A stretch of DNA of 64,000 nt from Streptomyces sp. LX-29 (GTDB taxonomy: Bacteria; Actinomycetota; Actinomycetes; Streptomycetales; Streptomycetaceae). Location of the stretch: the NCBI RefSeq assembly GCF_029541745.1, contig NZ_CP089746.1:992001-1056000 (forward strand). Reading direction: 5' to 3'. Below, piece by piece: positions 27,812 through 36,386 of this stretch. The translations under genes were made by a program, and so were the position numbers. Every line of letters starts with the position of its first letter. Position 1 is the stretch's first letter. The notes beneath the pieces were generated by a model. It was not told the DNA's origin and searched no databases. It saw only the letters and a program-made list of their open reading frames with translations.

Positions 27812-30529
27812 GTGGTCCTCGCTCGCTCTCGATCTCGATCAACCATGGCCGTCGTCGGCGCGGGTGCGGCCGGCGCGCTCGTCGCCATCCAGCTCTGCGA
27901 GGCCGCGGCCCGGCGGCGCACCCCGCTCGAGCTGGTCCTGATCGACCCGGCCGGGGAGGCGGGGCGCGGCACCGCCTACGCCACCGAAGACCCGCGCCAC
28001 CGGCTCAACGTCCCGGTCGGCGGAATGAGTTGTTACCCGGACGACCCCGGGCACTTCCTGCGGTGGCTCTGTCGCCACGGCGAACCGACCGTCACCGCCG
28101 GGGACTTCGCCACCCGCTACCGCTACGGCGCCTATCTCGCCGACACCCTCGGCCAGGCGATCATCAGGGCGCAGGGCGTCGTCGCCGTGCGCCGGCTGCG
28201 GACGAAGGCGGTGGGGTGCGCCTGGCCGAGCGTCGGCGGGGCCGTGCTCGACCTCGCGGACGGCACCAGCGTCTCGGCCGACGCCGTGGTGCTGGCCACC
28301 GGACCCACCGCCGGAACCGCCGGCTGGGCGCCGGAGGCGCTGCGCGGCGAGGACCGCTTCATCGACCGCCCCTGGGCGCCGGGCGCGCTGGACGCGGTCC
28401 GCGAGGGCGACGGGGATGTGTTGCTGGTCGGTGCCGGGCTCACCGCGGTCGACCTGGCGCTGACCCTCGACCGCCCCGGACGCACGGTGCACGCGCTGTC
28501 CCGCAGCGGGTCGCTGCCCCGGCCGCACGCCGTGGCCCCGCTGCCGCCGGTGCCGCCTCCGCCGGGGCTGTCCGGGTTGCCGCTGCCGCGGCTCCGCACC
28601 GCCGTGCGCCGCCATCTGCTCGCGGCGCTGCGCGAGCACGGCGACTGGAGGCCGGCGTTGGACGGGCTGCGCTCGGTCACCGTGGGCCTGTGGCAGGGGC
28701 TGAGCGAGGACGAGCGGGCCGAGTTCCTGGGCCGGGACGCCACCGCGTGGAACGTGCACCGACACCGGATGGCCCCGGCCACCGCGGAGGCCCTCGGCCG
28801 GGCGCGCGCCGCCCGCCGGCTGCGGGTCCACGCGGGTCGGGTGGCGTCCGTACGGCGCCTGGGCGCGGCCGACGCCGACGGCGGACGGCTCGACGGGGCG
28901 CGGTTCGACGTGGGCCTCGCCGACGGCCGTTCGCTGCGGGTGAGCTGGGTGGTGGACTGCACCGGACCCGGGCTGCGCGCCGACGGCTCGGGCGATCCCC
29001 TGTGGGGCGGGCTGCTCGCCGCGGGGTTCGCGGTGCCCGGCCCGCTGGGCATCGGGGTGGCCACCGAGGACGGGCGGCTGCGCGACGCGGAAGGCCGCGC
29101 GGAGCGACCGCTGTTCACGCTCGGCGCGCCCCGGCGCGGCGAGCTGTGGGAGACCACCGCCATCCCCGAGCTGCGGGTCCAGGCACGGGCGGTCGCCGAG
29201 GCGCTGCTGGCGCCGCTGTCCGGGCCGGCGTCGACCGCCCGCCGTCGCCCGGCGGACCAGTTCGGGCTGCCGCTGTCCACCCACGCCGCGGCGGCGGCCG
29301 CCTACCGCAGCGGGCTGGCGCGGGTCGTCACGGTCCGGGCGGGGGCGGCGGAGGCGTTCACCCGGGCCGTCGAGCTCGACCCCGGCTTCGCCCTCGGCCA
29401 CGCCGCGCTGGCCCTGCTCGGCCACGAGTGCGGGGTGGAGGTCGACACCCAGCGGGCGCTCGCCGACGCGCGGCGCAGCGCGGCCGAGCGCGGCGACGAC
29501 CGGGAGCGCTCCTTCGTCGACGTCGTGGCCCGCCGGGTCGGGGCGGGCGACGGCGACACCGCCCTGATGGACCATCTGGGCCGCCATCCGGGTGATGCCC
29601 TGGCGCTCAGCGCCGCCGTCCCCACCATCGCCTTCTCCGGGGTCAGCGACCTGGACGGCGCGTTGGCGCGCCGGCTGCTGGAGTCCACCGCGGCCGCCTA
29701 CGACGGCCACTGGTTCCACACCTCGCTGCTCTCCTTCCTCCACCAGGAGGAGGGGCGTTTCGAGGAGGCGGGCGATCTGGCGCGGCAGGCGCTGGCCGCC
29801 GAGCCGGCCTCCGGCCACGCGGTGCACGCGCTGGCCCATGTCCACTACGAGTCCGGTGCGCACCGCGCGGGCCGCGACTGGCTCGACGAGTGGCTCACCG
29901 GTCAGGGCCGCGGCGCGGTGCACCGGGCGCACTTCTCCTGGCACGCGGCCCTGCACGAGCTGGCCCTCGACGATCCGGCGGCGGTGCGCCGGCGTTGGTT
30001 CGCCCAGCTGGCCCCGGCCCGGGTGCGCGGCGTACGGGCGCTGATCGACTCCGGTTCCCTGCTGTGGCGGGCCCGGATGACCCGCAACTGGACCGGCCGG
30101 GTCCCGGTGGACGATGTGCTGAGCGCGGTCGCCCGCGACATGGTGGAGCGGCCGGCGACCGCCTTCACCGCCCTGCACGGCGCCTTCGCCCTCACCGCCG
30201 CCGGCGACCTGCCCGCCCTGCGCCGGCTGCGCGCCCACACGGCGCAGGCCGACCCGGTCCAGCGCGAGGTGGTCGCGCCGCTGTGCGAGGCGCTGGAGGC
30301 GGTGTTGGAGGAGCGCTGGTCCGTCGCGGTGCGGCAGCTGCGCGGTGTGCTGCCCGCGCTGCCGCGGGTCGGCGGCAGCGCGGCCCAGCGCGAGGTCGTC
30401 GAGGAGACCCTGCTGTACGCCCTGGTCGCCGCCGGCCACTGCGACTCCGCCCGACGGGTCCTGGAGCAGCGGCTGGACCGCCGCTCCTCGCCGCTGGACC
30501 GCCGCCGCTTGGCGGACCTGCCGGCCTGA
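27812..30529 (+). CDS. FAD/NAD(P)-binding domain fused to a TPR38-like domain
   Basis: About 905 residues. Residues 10-480 form a flavoprotein: AVVGAGAAGALVAIQL (GxGxxG), ATEDPRHRLNVPVGGMSCYPDDP, a second dinucleotide motif LLVGAGLTAVDLAL and VVDCTGPG, as in the FAD-NAD(P)-binding (Pyr_redox_9-like) family. The seam is near residue 485, RRPADQFGLPLSTHAAAAAAYRSGL. From there to the end the sequence reads as a TPR38-type repeat protein (AVELDPGFALGHAALALLGHE, GHWFHTSLLSFLHQEEGRFEEAG). The two parts are normally separate proteins. The GTG at 27812 has GGAGG seven bases before it; the ATG at 27845 is an alternative. Function is unknown. Confidence 0.82.
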   Translation: MVLARSRSRSTMAVVGAGAAGALVAIQLCEAAARRRTPLELVLIDPAGEAGRGTAYATEDPRHRLNVPVGGMSCYPDDPGHFLRWLCRHGEPTVTAGDFATRYRYGAYLADTLGQAIIRAQGVVAVRRLRTKAVGCAWPSVGGAVLDLADGTSVSADAVVLATGPTAGTAGWAPEALRGEDRFIDRPWAPGALDAVREGDGDVLLVGAGLTAVDLALTLDRPGRTVHALSRSGSLPRPHAVAPLPPVPPPPGLSGLPLPRLRTAVRRHLLAALREHGDWRPALDGLRSVTVGLWQGLSEDERAEFLGRDATAWNVHRHRMAPATAEALGRARAARRLRVHAGRVASVRRLGAADADGGRLDGARFDVGLADGRSLRVSWVVDCTGPGLRADGSGDPLWGGLLAAGFAVPGPLGIGVATEDGRLRDAEGRAERPLFTLGAPRRGELWETTAIPELRVQARAVAEALLAPLSGPASTARRRPADQFGLPLSTHAAAAAAYRSGLARVVTVRAGAAEAFTRAVELDPGFALGHAALALLGHECGVEVDTQRALADARRSAAERGDDRERSFVDVVARRVGAGDGDTALMDHLGRHPGDALALSAAVPTIAFSGVSDLDGALARRLLESTAAAYDGHWFHTSLLSFLHQEEGRFEEAGDLARQALAAEPASGHAVHALAHVHYESGAHRAGRDWLDEWLTGQGRGAVHRAHFSWHAALHELALDDPAAVRRRWFAQLAPARVRGVRALIDSGSLLWRARMTRNWTGRVPVDDVLSAVARDMVERPATAFTALHGAFALTAAGDLPALRRLRAHTAQADPVQREVVAPLCEALEAVLEERWSVAVRQLRGVLPALPRVGGSAAQREVVEETLLYALVAAGHCDSARRVLEQRLDRRSSPLDRRRLADLPA

Positions 30530-30665
30530 ACGGCGCGGCCGGGCGGGCAGCGACCGCCTTCGCCATGGTCCGACCGCCTTCGCCCGGTCCGTACGGAGGC
30601 GGTCGTACGGCGTGGGGCGGCGGCCGGGGCGCTTGCGGGCGCCGGCCGCCGGCCTGCCGTCGGGT

Positions 30666-30864
30666 CTACGCTCGGGCGTCGGCGAGGAACGTACGGAGGT
30701 GGGCCGCGAGTCGGCGGGGCTGGTCCTCGGGGATGAGGGTGTAGCTGTCGGCGATCTCGACGTATGCGCCGCGAGGCAACAGGGCGGCCAGCCGACGGCC
30801 GTGCTCCGGCGGCATCACCCGGTCCTCGGCGGCCCACCGCCCGTCGTCGGCGCGGGCGTCGCGG
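30666..30864 (-). pseudogene. C-terminal remnant of an alpha/beta hydrolase
   Basis: Read on the minus strand, the stretch encodes WAAEDRVMPPEHGRRLAALL, then YVEIADSYTLIPEDQPRRLAAHLRTFLADARA and a TAG stop. This is the catalytic-Asp region and last helix of an alpha/beta hydrolase. About 65 codons remain; no nucleophile elbow or N-terminal half is found upstream, where sequence turns into the promoter region of the next gene. It is most likely a decayed or deleted gene. Confidence 0.7.
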
Positions 30865-30924
30865 GGATTCGGGCGTTGCGTCCACCCACCCGCCCGGCGG
30901 CAACACGGCCAACGTTGCCGATCC

Positions 30925-30947
30925 GACCGTTGCCCAGCGCAACGGTC
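30925..30947. promoter_or_regulatory. 9-bp inverted repeat, candidate operator
   Basis: GACCGTTGC-CCAGC-GCAACGGTC is a perfect inverted repeat about 100 bp before the small membrane gene, and a related GCCAACGTTGCC near-palindrome lies 15 bp upstream. The shared GTTGC/GCAAC half-sites suggest a multi-site operator for the two-gene unit that follows. The HTH protein of that unit could bind it. No experimental support. Confidence 0.45.
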
Positions 30948-31044
30948 CGGTCACCCTCCATGCTGTGACTCACCCTTCGGCGAAGGTCCGGAGGGCGGTG
31001 CGGCCCGCGCGCCGGAAGCCGGCCGGGCGAAGGAGAGAGTTCAG

Positions 31045-31284
31045 ATGGACCGTTCACTGCTGTCGTTGAGAGCGACGCTCGTGCTGCTGCTCGCCGCCCT
31101 GGCGGGCGTGGCAGCCGGCGTGTTGGCCACGCTCGCGGGTGACGGAGCGGCGCGCGGCGCGCTGTGCGGCCTGGCGGCCGCCGGCCTCGCGGTGCCGTTC
31201 TTCGACCGGCTCGTCGCGGGCGAGGACACCGAGGCGCGACAGCTCTCCGGGGCCGATGTGGAAGCCGGGGACGGCCGTGGGTGA
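31045..31284 (+). CDS. Small two-span membrane protein coupled to a receiver-domain protein
   Basis: 79 residues: two hydrophobic segments (TLVLLLAALAGVAAGVLATL and ALCGLAAAGLAVPFF) separated by a short loop, then a charged tail DRLVAGEDTEARQLSGADVE. AAGGAGAG precedes the ATG. It overlaps the next gene by 8 nt in another frame, so they are co-translated. Family unknown; it may localise or sense for the downstream regulator, by context. Confidence 0.75.
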   Translation: MDRSLLSLRATLVLLLAALAGVAAGVLATLAGDGAARGALCGLAAAGLAVPFFDRLVAGEDTEARQLSGADVEAGDGRG

Positions 31285-32374
31285 ACTGAGGCCGCTGGCG
31301 GAGGACCTGACCCAGGAGTCCCGGGCCCTGGCTCAGGCGCTGCGGGAGCTGTTCGACGGGCTGGGCGTCTCGGTCCGGCGGTACGCGGCACGCCGCAGCC
31401 GGGACCCCGGGACGTTCTCGCGCTATCTGAGCGGCAGCCGCGTCCCTCCCTGGGAGGCGGTCATGGACCTGTTCACCGATCTCGCCGAGCACCGCGGCAC
31501 CGCCGCCACCCCCGAGGCCATCGAGCTGGTACGGGCGCTGCATCGCGCCGCCGTGACGACGAGCACCTCGCCCAAGCACGCCGTGGAGGTCCTGGAGCAG
31601 CAGCTGGCCGACGCGGACCGGGTCTCGCGCCGCTCCACCGCCCGCGGCGACGTGCTGGGCGACGCGCTGCTGGACCGCAAGCACCGCATCGCGGACCTGG
31701 AGGTGCGGCTGAGCCAGCTCGAAGCCGCCTGGAACGCCGAGCGCGAGCGCGCGGACCTGCTGGCGTCGGGCCGCCCCGACGTCTCGGAACTGCTGCGCGA
31801 ACGGGACACGCTGCAGGACGAGGTGGCACGGCTGTCGGCGGAGCTGCTCGCGGCGCACAAGCAGCGCGACGAGGCCGAGGCACGCTGCGAGCTCCTCGAA
31901 CGGCAGCTGGAGACGATCGAGAAGGTGCAGCAGACCGCGGTCCTGTCCGGCGGCGCGGCCCGTGCGCCGCAGCGCATGCCCAGGATCCTGATCGTGGACG
32001 ACCAGGCCGACAACCTGCTGGCGATGACGGCCGTGCTGTCGACGCTCGACCAGGAGCTCGTCACCGTCTCGTCCGGCGGGGAGGCGCTCAAGGCGCTGCT
32101 GCACCACGACGACTTCGCGGTGATCATCATGGACGTCCAGATGCCCGACATGGACGGTTATGAGACTGCCGCACACATCAAGCGTCGTCCCCGCACCCGG
32201 GACGTGCCGATCATCTTCCTCACCGCCATGGGCACCGATCCCGAGCACTCCGCGCGCGGCTACGCGGCCGGAGCCGTCGACTACATCGGCAAGCCCTTCG
32301 ACCCCTGGGTGCTGCGGGCCAAGGTCGCGGTGTTCACCGGCATCTACCTCGAACGCCGCCTCCACGGCCACTGA
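31277..32374 (+). CDS. HTH-like / coiled-coil / receiver-domain protein
   Basis: 365 residues from the GTG at 31277. The N-terminus (about 20-70) ALRELFDGLGVSVRRYAARRSRDPGTFSRYLSGSRVPP looks like an XRE-type helix-turn-helix. Residues 110-220 are heptad-rich (RIADLEVRLSQLEAAWNAERERADLL, LQDEVARLSAELLAA), a likely coiled coil. From about 235 a complete receiver domain follows: ILIVDDQADN, phospho-acceptor in IIMDVQMPDMDGYE, FLTAMG and IGKPFDP. The receiver is at the C-terminus, the reverse of classical response regulators. No histidine kinase gene is nearby. Confidence 0.85.
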   Translation: MGELRPLAEDLTQESRALAQALRELFDGLGVSVRRYAARRSRDPGTFSRYLSGSRVPPWEAVMDLFTDLAEHRGTAATPEAIELVRALHRAAVTTSTSPKHAVEVLEQQLADADRVSRRSTARGDVLGDALLDRKHRIADLEVRLSQLEAAWNAERERADLLASGRPDVSELLRERDTLQDEVARLSAELLAAHKQRDEAEARCELLERQLETIEKVQQTAVLSGGAARAPQRMPRILIVDDQADNLLAMTAVLSTLDQELVTVSSGGEALKALLHHDDFAVIIMDVQMPDMDGYETAAHIKRRPRTRDVPIIFLTAMGTDPEHSARGYAAGAVDYIGKPFDPWVLRAKVAVFTGIYLERRLHGH

Positions 32375-32538
32375 TCCGCCGGCGCCGCGACCACCGATCC
32401 ACCGTCGCCGCGCGGTCGCCGATCCGCCGGCGCCGCGACCCCTCGCGGCGGACCCGGTCGCACCGCGAGGCGGGGCGCCGCGAGGCCGAGCCGACGGCGG
32501 GCCGCACGGGGCGTGGACCCGACCGCCGCCGGGCGTGA

Positions 32539-32577
32539 CCCGCCGGCCCGCACCTCGTCCGTGTGCGGGCCGGCGGG
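32539..32577 (-). terminator. Strong hairpin terminator of the sugar-binding lipoprotein gene
   Basis: A perfect 15-bp stem (CCCGCCGGCCCGCAC and complement) with a 9-nt loop begins six bases after the minus-strand stop at 32583. It may also stop plus-strand transcription from the receiver gene. Confidence 0.85.
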
Positions 32578-32582
32578 CCTCG

Positions 32583-33680
32583 TCAGCGCAGGCCCGCCTG
32601 CTTGCAGGCGGTCGCGTACGCGGCGGTGCAGATGTCGCTGACCTTCAGCATCCCGTCCTTGACGACGGTGTCCTTGATGTTGTCCTTGGTCAGCAGGATG
32701 GGCGTGATCAGCTGGGCCGGAATGTCCTTGTTCGTCGGGCTGTCGACGGTCGCGGAGACGGCCACCTCCTCACCACGCCCCAGGGCGAGCGCCATCTCGG
32801 CGGCGGCCGTCGCCTCGGGGTCGAACGGCTTGTAGATGGTCATGCTCTGCTCCCCGCTGAGCACGCGCTGAACGCCGGCGAGTTCGGCGTCCTGCCCGGT
32901 GACCGGGGGCAGCGTGGTGAAGCCGCTGTTCTTGAGCGCGGTGATCGCGCCGCCGGCCATGCCGTCGTTGGCCGAGTAGACGCCCACGATCCGGCTCTTG
33001 CCCAGCAGGCCGATCGCCTCGGTCATGTCCTTGCCGGCCTGCTCCGGGAGCCAGCGGTCGACGTCGTACGACTTGCCGATCTTGACCTTGCCCTGCAGGA
33101 CGGAGAGCGCGCCCTTCTTGAACATGGCGGAGTTGGGGTCGGCGTCCCAGCCGTTGAGCATGACGATCTCGCCCTGGCTCGCCTTGCTGCCGAGCTCCTT
33201 CAGCAGCGCCTTGCCCTGGATCTTGCCGACGTCCTCGTTGTCGAAGGAGGTGTAGCCGGAGAGCGGGCCGTGGGCGAGCCGGTCGTAGGCGACGACCGGG
33301 ATGTCGGCGTCGTCGGCCTTCTTCACCGCGCCGGCGATCGACTCGGAGTCCACCGCGTCAAGGATGATCGCGTCGACCTTCTTCTCGATCATCGTGTCGA
33401 CCTGCTGCTGCTGAAGCTTCGGGTCCGCCTTCGCGTTGGCGTACTCGACCGTGCACTCGGCACACAGGTCCTTGATGCGTTCGGTGATCAGAGGTCTGTC
33501 GTAAGCCTCGAACCGCGCCGTGTGGTCGTCGGGCAGAAGCAGGCCGATGCGCAGCGACCCGATCTTCTCCGCCGTGCTCTCGCTGCCTCCGTCGTCTCCC
33601 GATCCGCAGGCCGCGAGGGACGCGGTCATGGAAAGGGCGGCGACAGTGGCGATGACGACACGGCGCGGCATTGCATGCAT
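32583..33680 (-). CDS. Orphan sugar-binding lipoprotein (XylF/RbsB-like, PBP1 type)
   Basis: 365 residues with a lipoprotein signal: basic start, hydrophobic core VVIATVAALSMTA and lipobox LAAC-GSGDD. The mature part is a periplasmic-binding-protein type 1 fold: LRIGLLLPDDHTARFEAYDRP, VDAIILDAVDSESIAGAVKKADDADIPVVAYDRLA, VYSANDGMAGGAITALKNSG and PPVTGQDAELAGVQR, closest by eye to xylose/ribose binders. No ABC permease or ATPase gene is within the window beside it. A hairpin closes the transcript. TTGACT with TGACAT 17 bp later (minus strand) may be its promoter. Confidence 0.9.
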   Translation of the reverse strand: MHAMPRRVVIATVAALSMTASLAACGSGDDGGSESTAEKIGSLRIGLLLPDDHTARFEAYDRPLITERIKDLCAECTVEYANAKADPKLQQQQVDTMIEKKVDAIILDAVDSESIAGAVKKADDADIPVVAYDRLAHGPLSGYTSFDNEDVGKIQGKALLKELGSKASQGEIVMLNGWDADPNSAMFKKGALSVLQGKVKIGKSYDVDRWLPEQAGKDMTEAIGLLGKSRIVGVYSANDGMAGGAITALKNSGFTTLPPVTGQDAELAGVQRVLSGEQSMTIYKPFDPEATAAAEMALALGRGEEVAVSATVDSPTNKDIPAQLITPILLTKDNIKDTVVKDGMLKVSDICTAAYATACKQAGLR

Positions 33681-34167
33681 GTTGGGGGTGACCTCCCTGA
33701 CGAGGCCGCGATGTCACGGCCGAGGTGGCCGGAAGTCAACTCTGTGGCCCGCATGACGTCAAGGAAAGATTGCCATTCGTTATCAGCCTGAATTCACCGA
33801 GAAACCCCTTGCCACCAGGTGAGATACCATTCGGCGGCTGACCGCGCGGCGAGGGTTCACGGCCGCGCGGCATGCCGTTCGAGCGCCCGGATCCAGTCAT
33901 TCCGCGGAATACCCGATGCGCCAATTCGGCATGCCCGCCGGCGCGTTGCCCACGCCCGCGCACCCACCACCCGACACCGCCCCCACGCCAACAAATCCGG
34001 ACATCAGCGACCCACGACGCAACCAGGGGAATTCAGCGGCGATACCGGCATAACAGCAGCATTTCCATCTTGGCGGACAGACGCCGATGACAGATGCTTT
34101 GTTCCACCGCGTTCGCGGTCCTCGGGCCGACTGAGCGGTTCGCCTTCGCAATCACCGAAAGCTTCGC
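33681..34167. other. Gene-free stretch, 487 bp
   Basis: Lower GC than its surroundings. It holds the promoter side of the lipoprotein gene (33681-33770) and a CCGCGCGG...CCGCGCGG hairpin near 33842-33871. I find no credible coding frame or RNA gene in the rest. Confidence 0.6.
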
Positions 34168-34944
34168 TCAGACCGGGGCCCGCAGCCCCTCCCGCAACCG
34201 GGCGAGGGTCTGCCGAAGGATGCGGCTCACCTGCATCTGCGAGACGCCCAGCCGGGCGCCGATCTCCTTCTGCGTCCGCTCCTCGAAGAAGCTCAGATAC
34301 AGCACCCGGCGCTCGCGCTCGGGCAGCTCGGCCAGCAGCGGCCGGAGCGCCTCCCGTTCGAGCAGCCGGTCCAGTCCGGGGTCGGACGCGCCGAGCGTGT
34401 CGTCCAGCGAGACCCCCTCCGCTCCACCGGTGAGCGTGTCCAGGAGGCAGGTGCGCTGGATCCGCTCGACCCGCAGCCCCAGGTACACCTCCGACTCGCT
34501 GAGGTCCGTCGCCGCCGCCAGCTGGGCCACGGACGGGTTCGTCCGCAGCTGCTGCTCCAGCTCGGCGCGGGCGCGTCCGATGGCGCCGCAGGCCCGCTGG
34601 AGCCGCCGGGGGACGCGCACGCCCCAGACGCAGTCCCGGAAGTGCCGCCGCAGGCCCCCGGTGATGGTCGGCACGGCGTAGGCCTCGAAGGGGTGCCCCA
34701 GCCCCGGGTCGTAGCCGTCCACCGCCCGCACCAGCGCCATCGCGGCCACCTGACGCAGATCCGCCGCGGCCTCACCCCGCCCCCCGAACCGTCGGCTGAT
34801 CCGCTCGGCCATGGGGAGCCACGCCTCGATGATCTCGCGCCGCAGCCTCACCCACTCCGCCCCGCCGGGCTCCAGCCGCCTCAGCCGGACGAAGGCGGCG
34901 GTGGTGTCGGGAGCCTCATGAGGAGAACGGCGAGCCCTGGTCAT
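34168..34944 (-). CDS. SigB/SigF/SigG-family RNA polymerase sigma factor
   Basis: 258 residues. Region 2 is seen in AERISRRFGGRGEAAADLRQVAAMALVRAVDGYDPGLGHPFEAYA, region 3 in ATDLSESEVYLGLRVERIQR, and region 4 helix-turn-helix in LPERERRVLYLSFFEERTQKEIGARLGVSQMQVSRIL. This layout is typical of the stress/development sigma factors of Streptomyces. AAGGAGG precedes the ATG by six bases. No anti-sigma gene is adjacent; an anti-sigma-type ATPase lies 20 kb away at 55725. A 159-bp gap separates it from tgmB. Confidence 0.93.
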   Translation of the reverse strand: MTRARRSPHEAPDTTAAFVRLRRLEPGGAEWVRLRREIIEAWLPMAERISRRFGGRGEAAADLRQVAAMALVRAVDGYDPGLGHPFEAYAVPTITGGLRRHFRDCVWGVRVPRRLQRACGAIGRARAELEQQLRTNPSVAQLAAATDLSESEVYLGLRVERIQRTCLLDTLTGGAEGVSLDDTLGASDPGLDRLLEREALRPLLAELPERERRVLYLSFFEERTQKEIGARLGVSQMQVSRILRQTLARLREGLRAPV

Positions 34945-35103
34945 CAGCGGCCTCCTTGAAATCCAAGGCGCCTCCGGAATCCCTCACCACTATGGAGCCC
35001 GCCGAGCCCACCCGCCACTCAAGCCCCCGTCGGCCGCCCGGGGACCGCCCGCCTCTCCCCCGAGGCCGGCGCGGAAACGGGGCGGGCGCGCCTCATCCGG
35101 GGC

Positions 35104-36033
35104 TCAGCGGGCCTCGACGGACAGCCATACGGCCACCGCGCGGGCGATCTGCTGACCGGTGTCGAGCTGGACGAAGCCGAACTGACCGCCCTGGTTGCAC
35201 TCCAGGAACCACCAGGTGCCGTCCTCCTCCGCGGCGAAGTCGAACGCTCCGTACGCGAGCCGCGCGGCCTCCATGTAGGAGCGCACCGAGCGGGCGATGC
35301 GATCGGGCACCCCCACCGGCTCCCAACCGGCCCCGGAGGCGGCGAAGCGCCCGTCCACCTCGTGCGGGTCGGCCGCCTTGCGCGCCGCGAACAGGCGCTC
35401 CCCGACGCAGGTCAGCCGGATGTCCGCGCACTTGTTCACATGCCGTTGCAACAGCGTGGGGCCGGCGGAGACCCCGGAGAAGTCGACCTCCGGGGTGATG
35501 CGGGTCGTGGGCAGCACCCGCGGCGGATCGTCCGGATGCGTACCGGAGACCGTCTTGACCACCAGGTCCCGGTGGACCGTGGCGAACTGGCGCGCCGCCT
35601 CGGGGAAGGACGTGATGAGGGTGGGCGGCACGGCGAAGCCGCTGAGCTGCGCGAGGTGGAGCTGCCAGGGCTTGTAGCGGGCCTGCGCGGCCGCCATCGG
35701 GTGGTTCATCCAGCGGACCGGCAGACAGCCGAGCATGCCGTACAGCGCGTGTTCGGACTCCGTGGTGAGCCAGCCGGAGGGCTCCGCGGCGTGTGCCGCG
35801 GGGGTCCCCGGACGACGCATCCAGACCGACCGCAGGCCGACCGCGCTCCCCATCCGCCCGCCCGCCGACAGGTAGCCGTGCATGTCGCCCTGGGTGTACT
35901 CGGCCGCCAGAGCGACGTCGCCGGGCAGATCGGCCGGGTCCAGCCGGATCAGCGGCACCCCCCGCTCCTGGAGCGCCGCCACCACCAGGTCCGCGGTCAC
36001 GTCCTCCTCACAGGTGAGGATCAGGACCGTCAT
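35104..36033 (-). CDS. tgmB: ATP-grasp graspetide maturase (MvdD/TgmB type)
   Basis: 309 residues. The enzyme would use ATP to activate Asp/Glu side chains of the precursor and join them to Thr/Ser or Lys, making omega-ester or amide rings. Seen: N-terminal LILTCEEDVTADLVVAAL, an RMxxPG-like SVWMRRPGTPAAH, WMNHPMAAAQARYKPWQL, and the ATP-grasp core LVVKTVSGTHPDDPP, YGAFDFAAEEDGTWWFLECNQGGQFGF with the Mg-binding Glu/Asn. It begins six bases after the stop of tgmA. No methyltransferase (TgmC) lies alongside. Confidence 0.92.
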   Translation of the reverse strand: MTVLILTCEEDVTADLVVAALQERGVPLIRLDPADLPGDVALAAEYTQGDMHGYLSAGGRMGSAVGLRSVWMRRPGTPAAHAAEPSGWLTTESEHALYGMLGCLPVRWMNHPMAAAQARYKPWQLHLAQLSGFAVPPTLITSFPEAARQFATVHRDLVVKTVSGTHPDDPPRVLPTTRITPEVDFSGVSAGPTLLQRHVNKCADIRLTCVGERLFAARKAADPHEVDGRFAASGAGWEPVGVPDRIARSVRSYMEAARLAYGAFDFAAEEDGTWWFLECNQGGQFGFVQLDTGQQIARAVAVWLSVEAR

Positions 36034-36039
36034 CGAGGG

Positions 36040-36231
36040 TCAGTCGTCGAAGTGCGTCTTGGATCCGGCGGTGGAGGTGGTGGTGCCGGTGACGAGCAGC
36101 CATGCCCGGTCGTCGATGGCGGGGCGCCCGTCGGGCAGGACGTTCAACTGCCGGGCGTGATCGTAGGTGTAGGGGACGATGACCGGCGTCTGCTGTGTCT
36201 GCCGGGCGTAACCCAACGCGAACGGCCGCAT
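36040..36231 (-). CDS. tgmA: Graspetide precursor peptide (ATP-grasp-modified RiPP)
   Basis: 63 residues: leader MRPFALGYARQTQQTPVIVP with the PFAxxYAR motif, QLNVLPDGRPAI middle, and core TGTTTSTAGSKTHFDD. Thr/Ser residues at 48-57 and 59 and the two terminal Asp (62, 63) are the plausible ester-bond partners. The PFA leader and the TAGSKTHFDD end match the TgmA family as I remember it. GAAGGAG lies five bases before the ATG at 36231. The maturase follows in the same operon. The mature peptide's activity is unknown. Confidence 0.9.
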   Translation of the reverse strand: MRPFALGYARQTQQTPVIVPYTYDHARQLNVLPDGRPAIDDRAWLLVTGTTTSTAGSKTHFDD

Positions 36232-36386
36232 GTTCTCTCCTTCGTCCGAGCTCCGGTTCCGCCACCCGGCACGCTGGTCACGCGGCCGACCCGGTCTCGC
36301 TCGTCGATGTCGTAGGTGACCGTACGTGGCCCCCAACCGTCGATTGCCAAATTTGTTCGCCTTTGATGACGAGCCTTGACGCTCCC

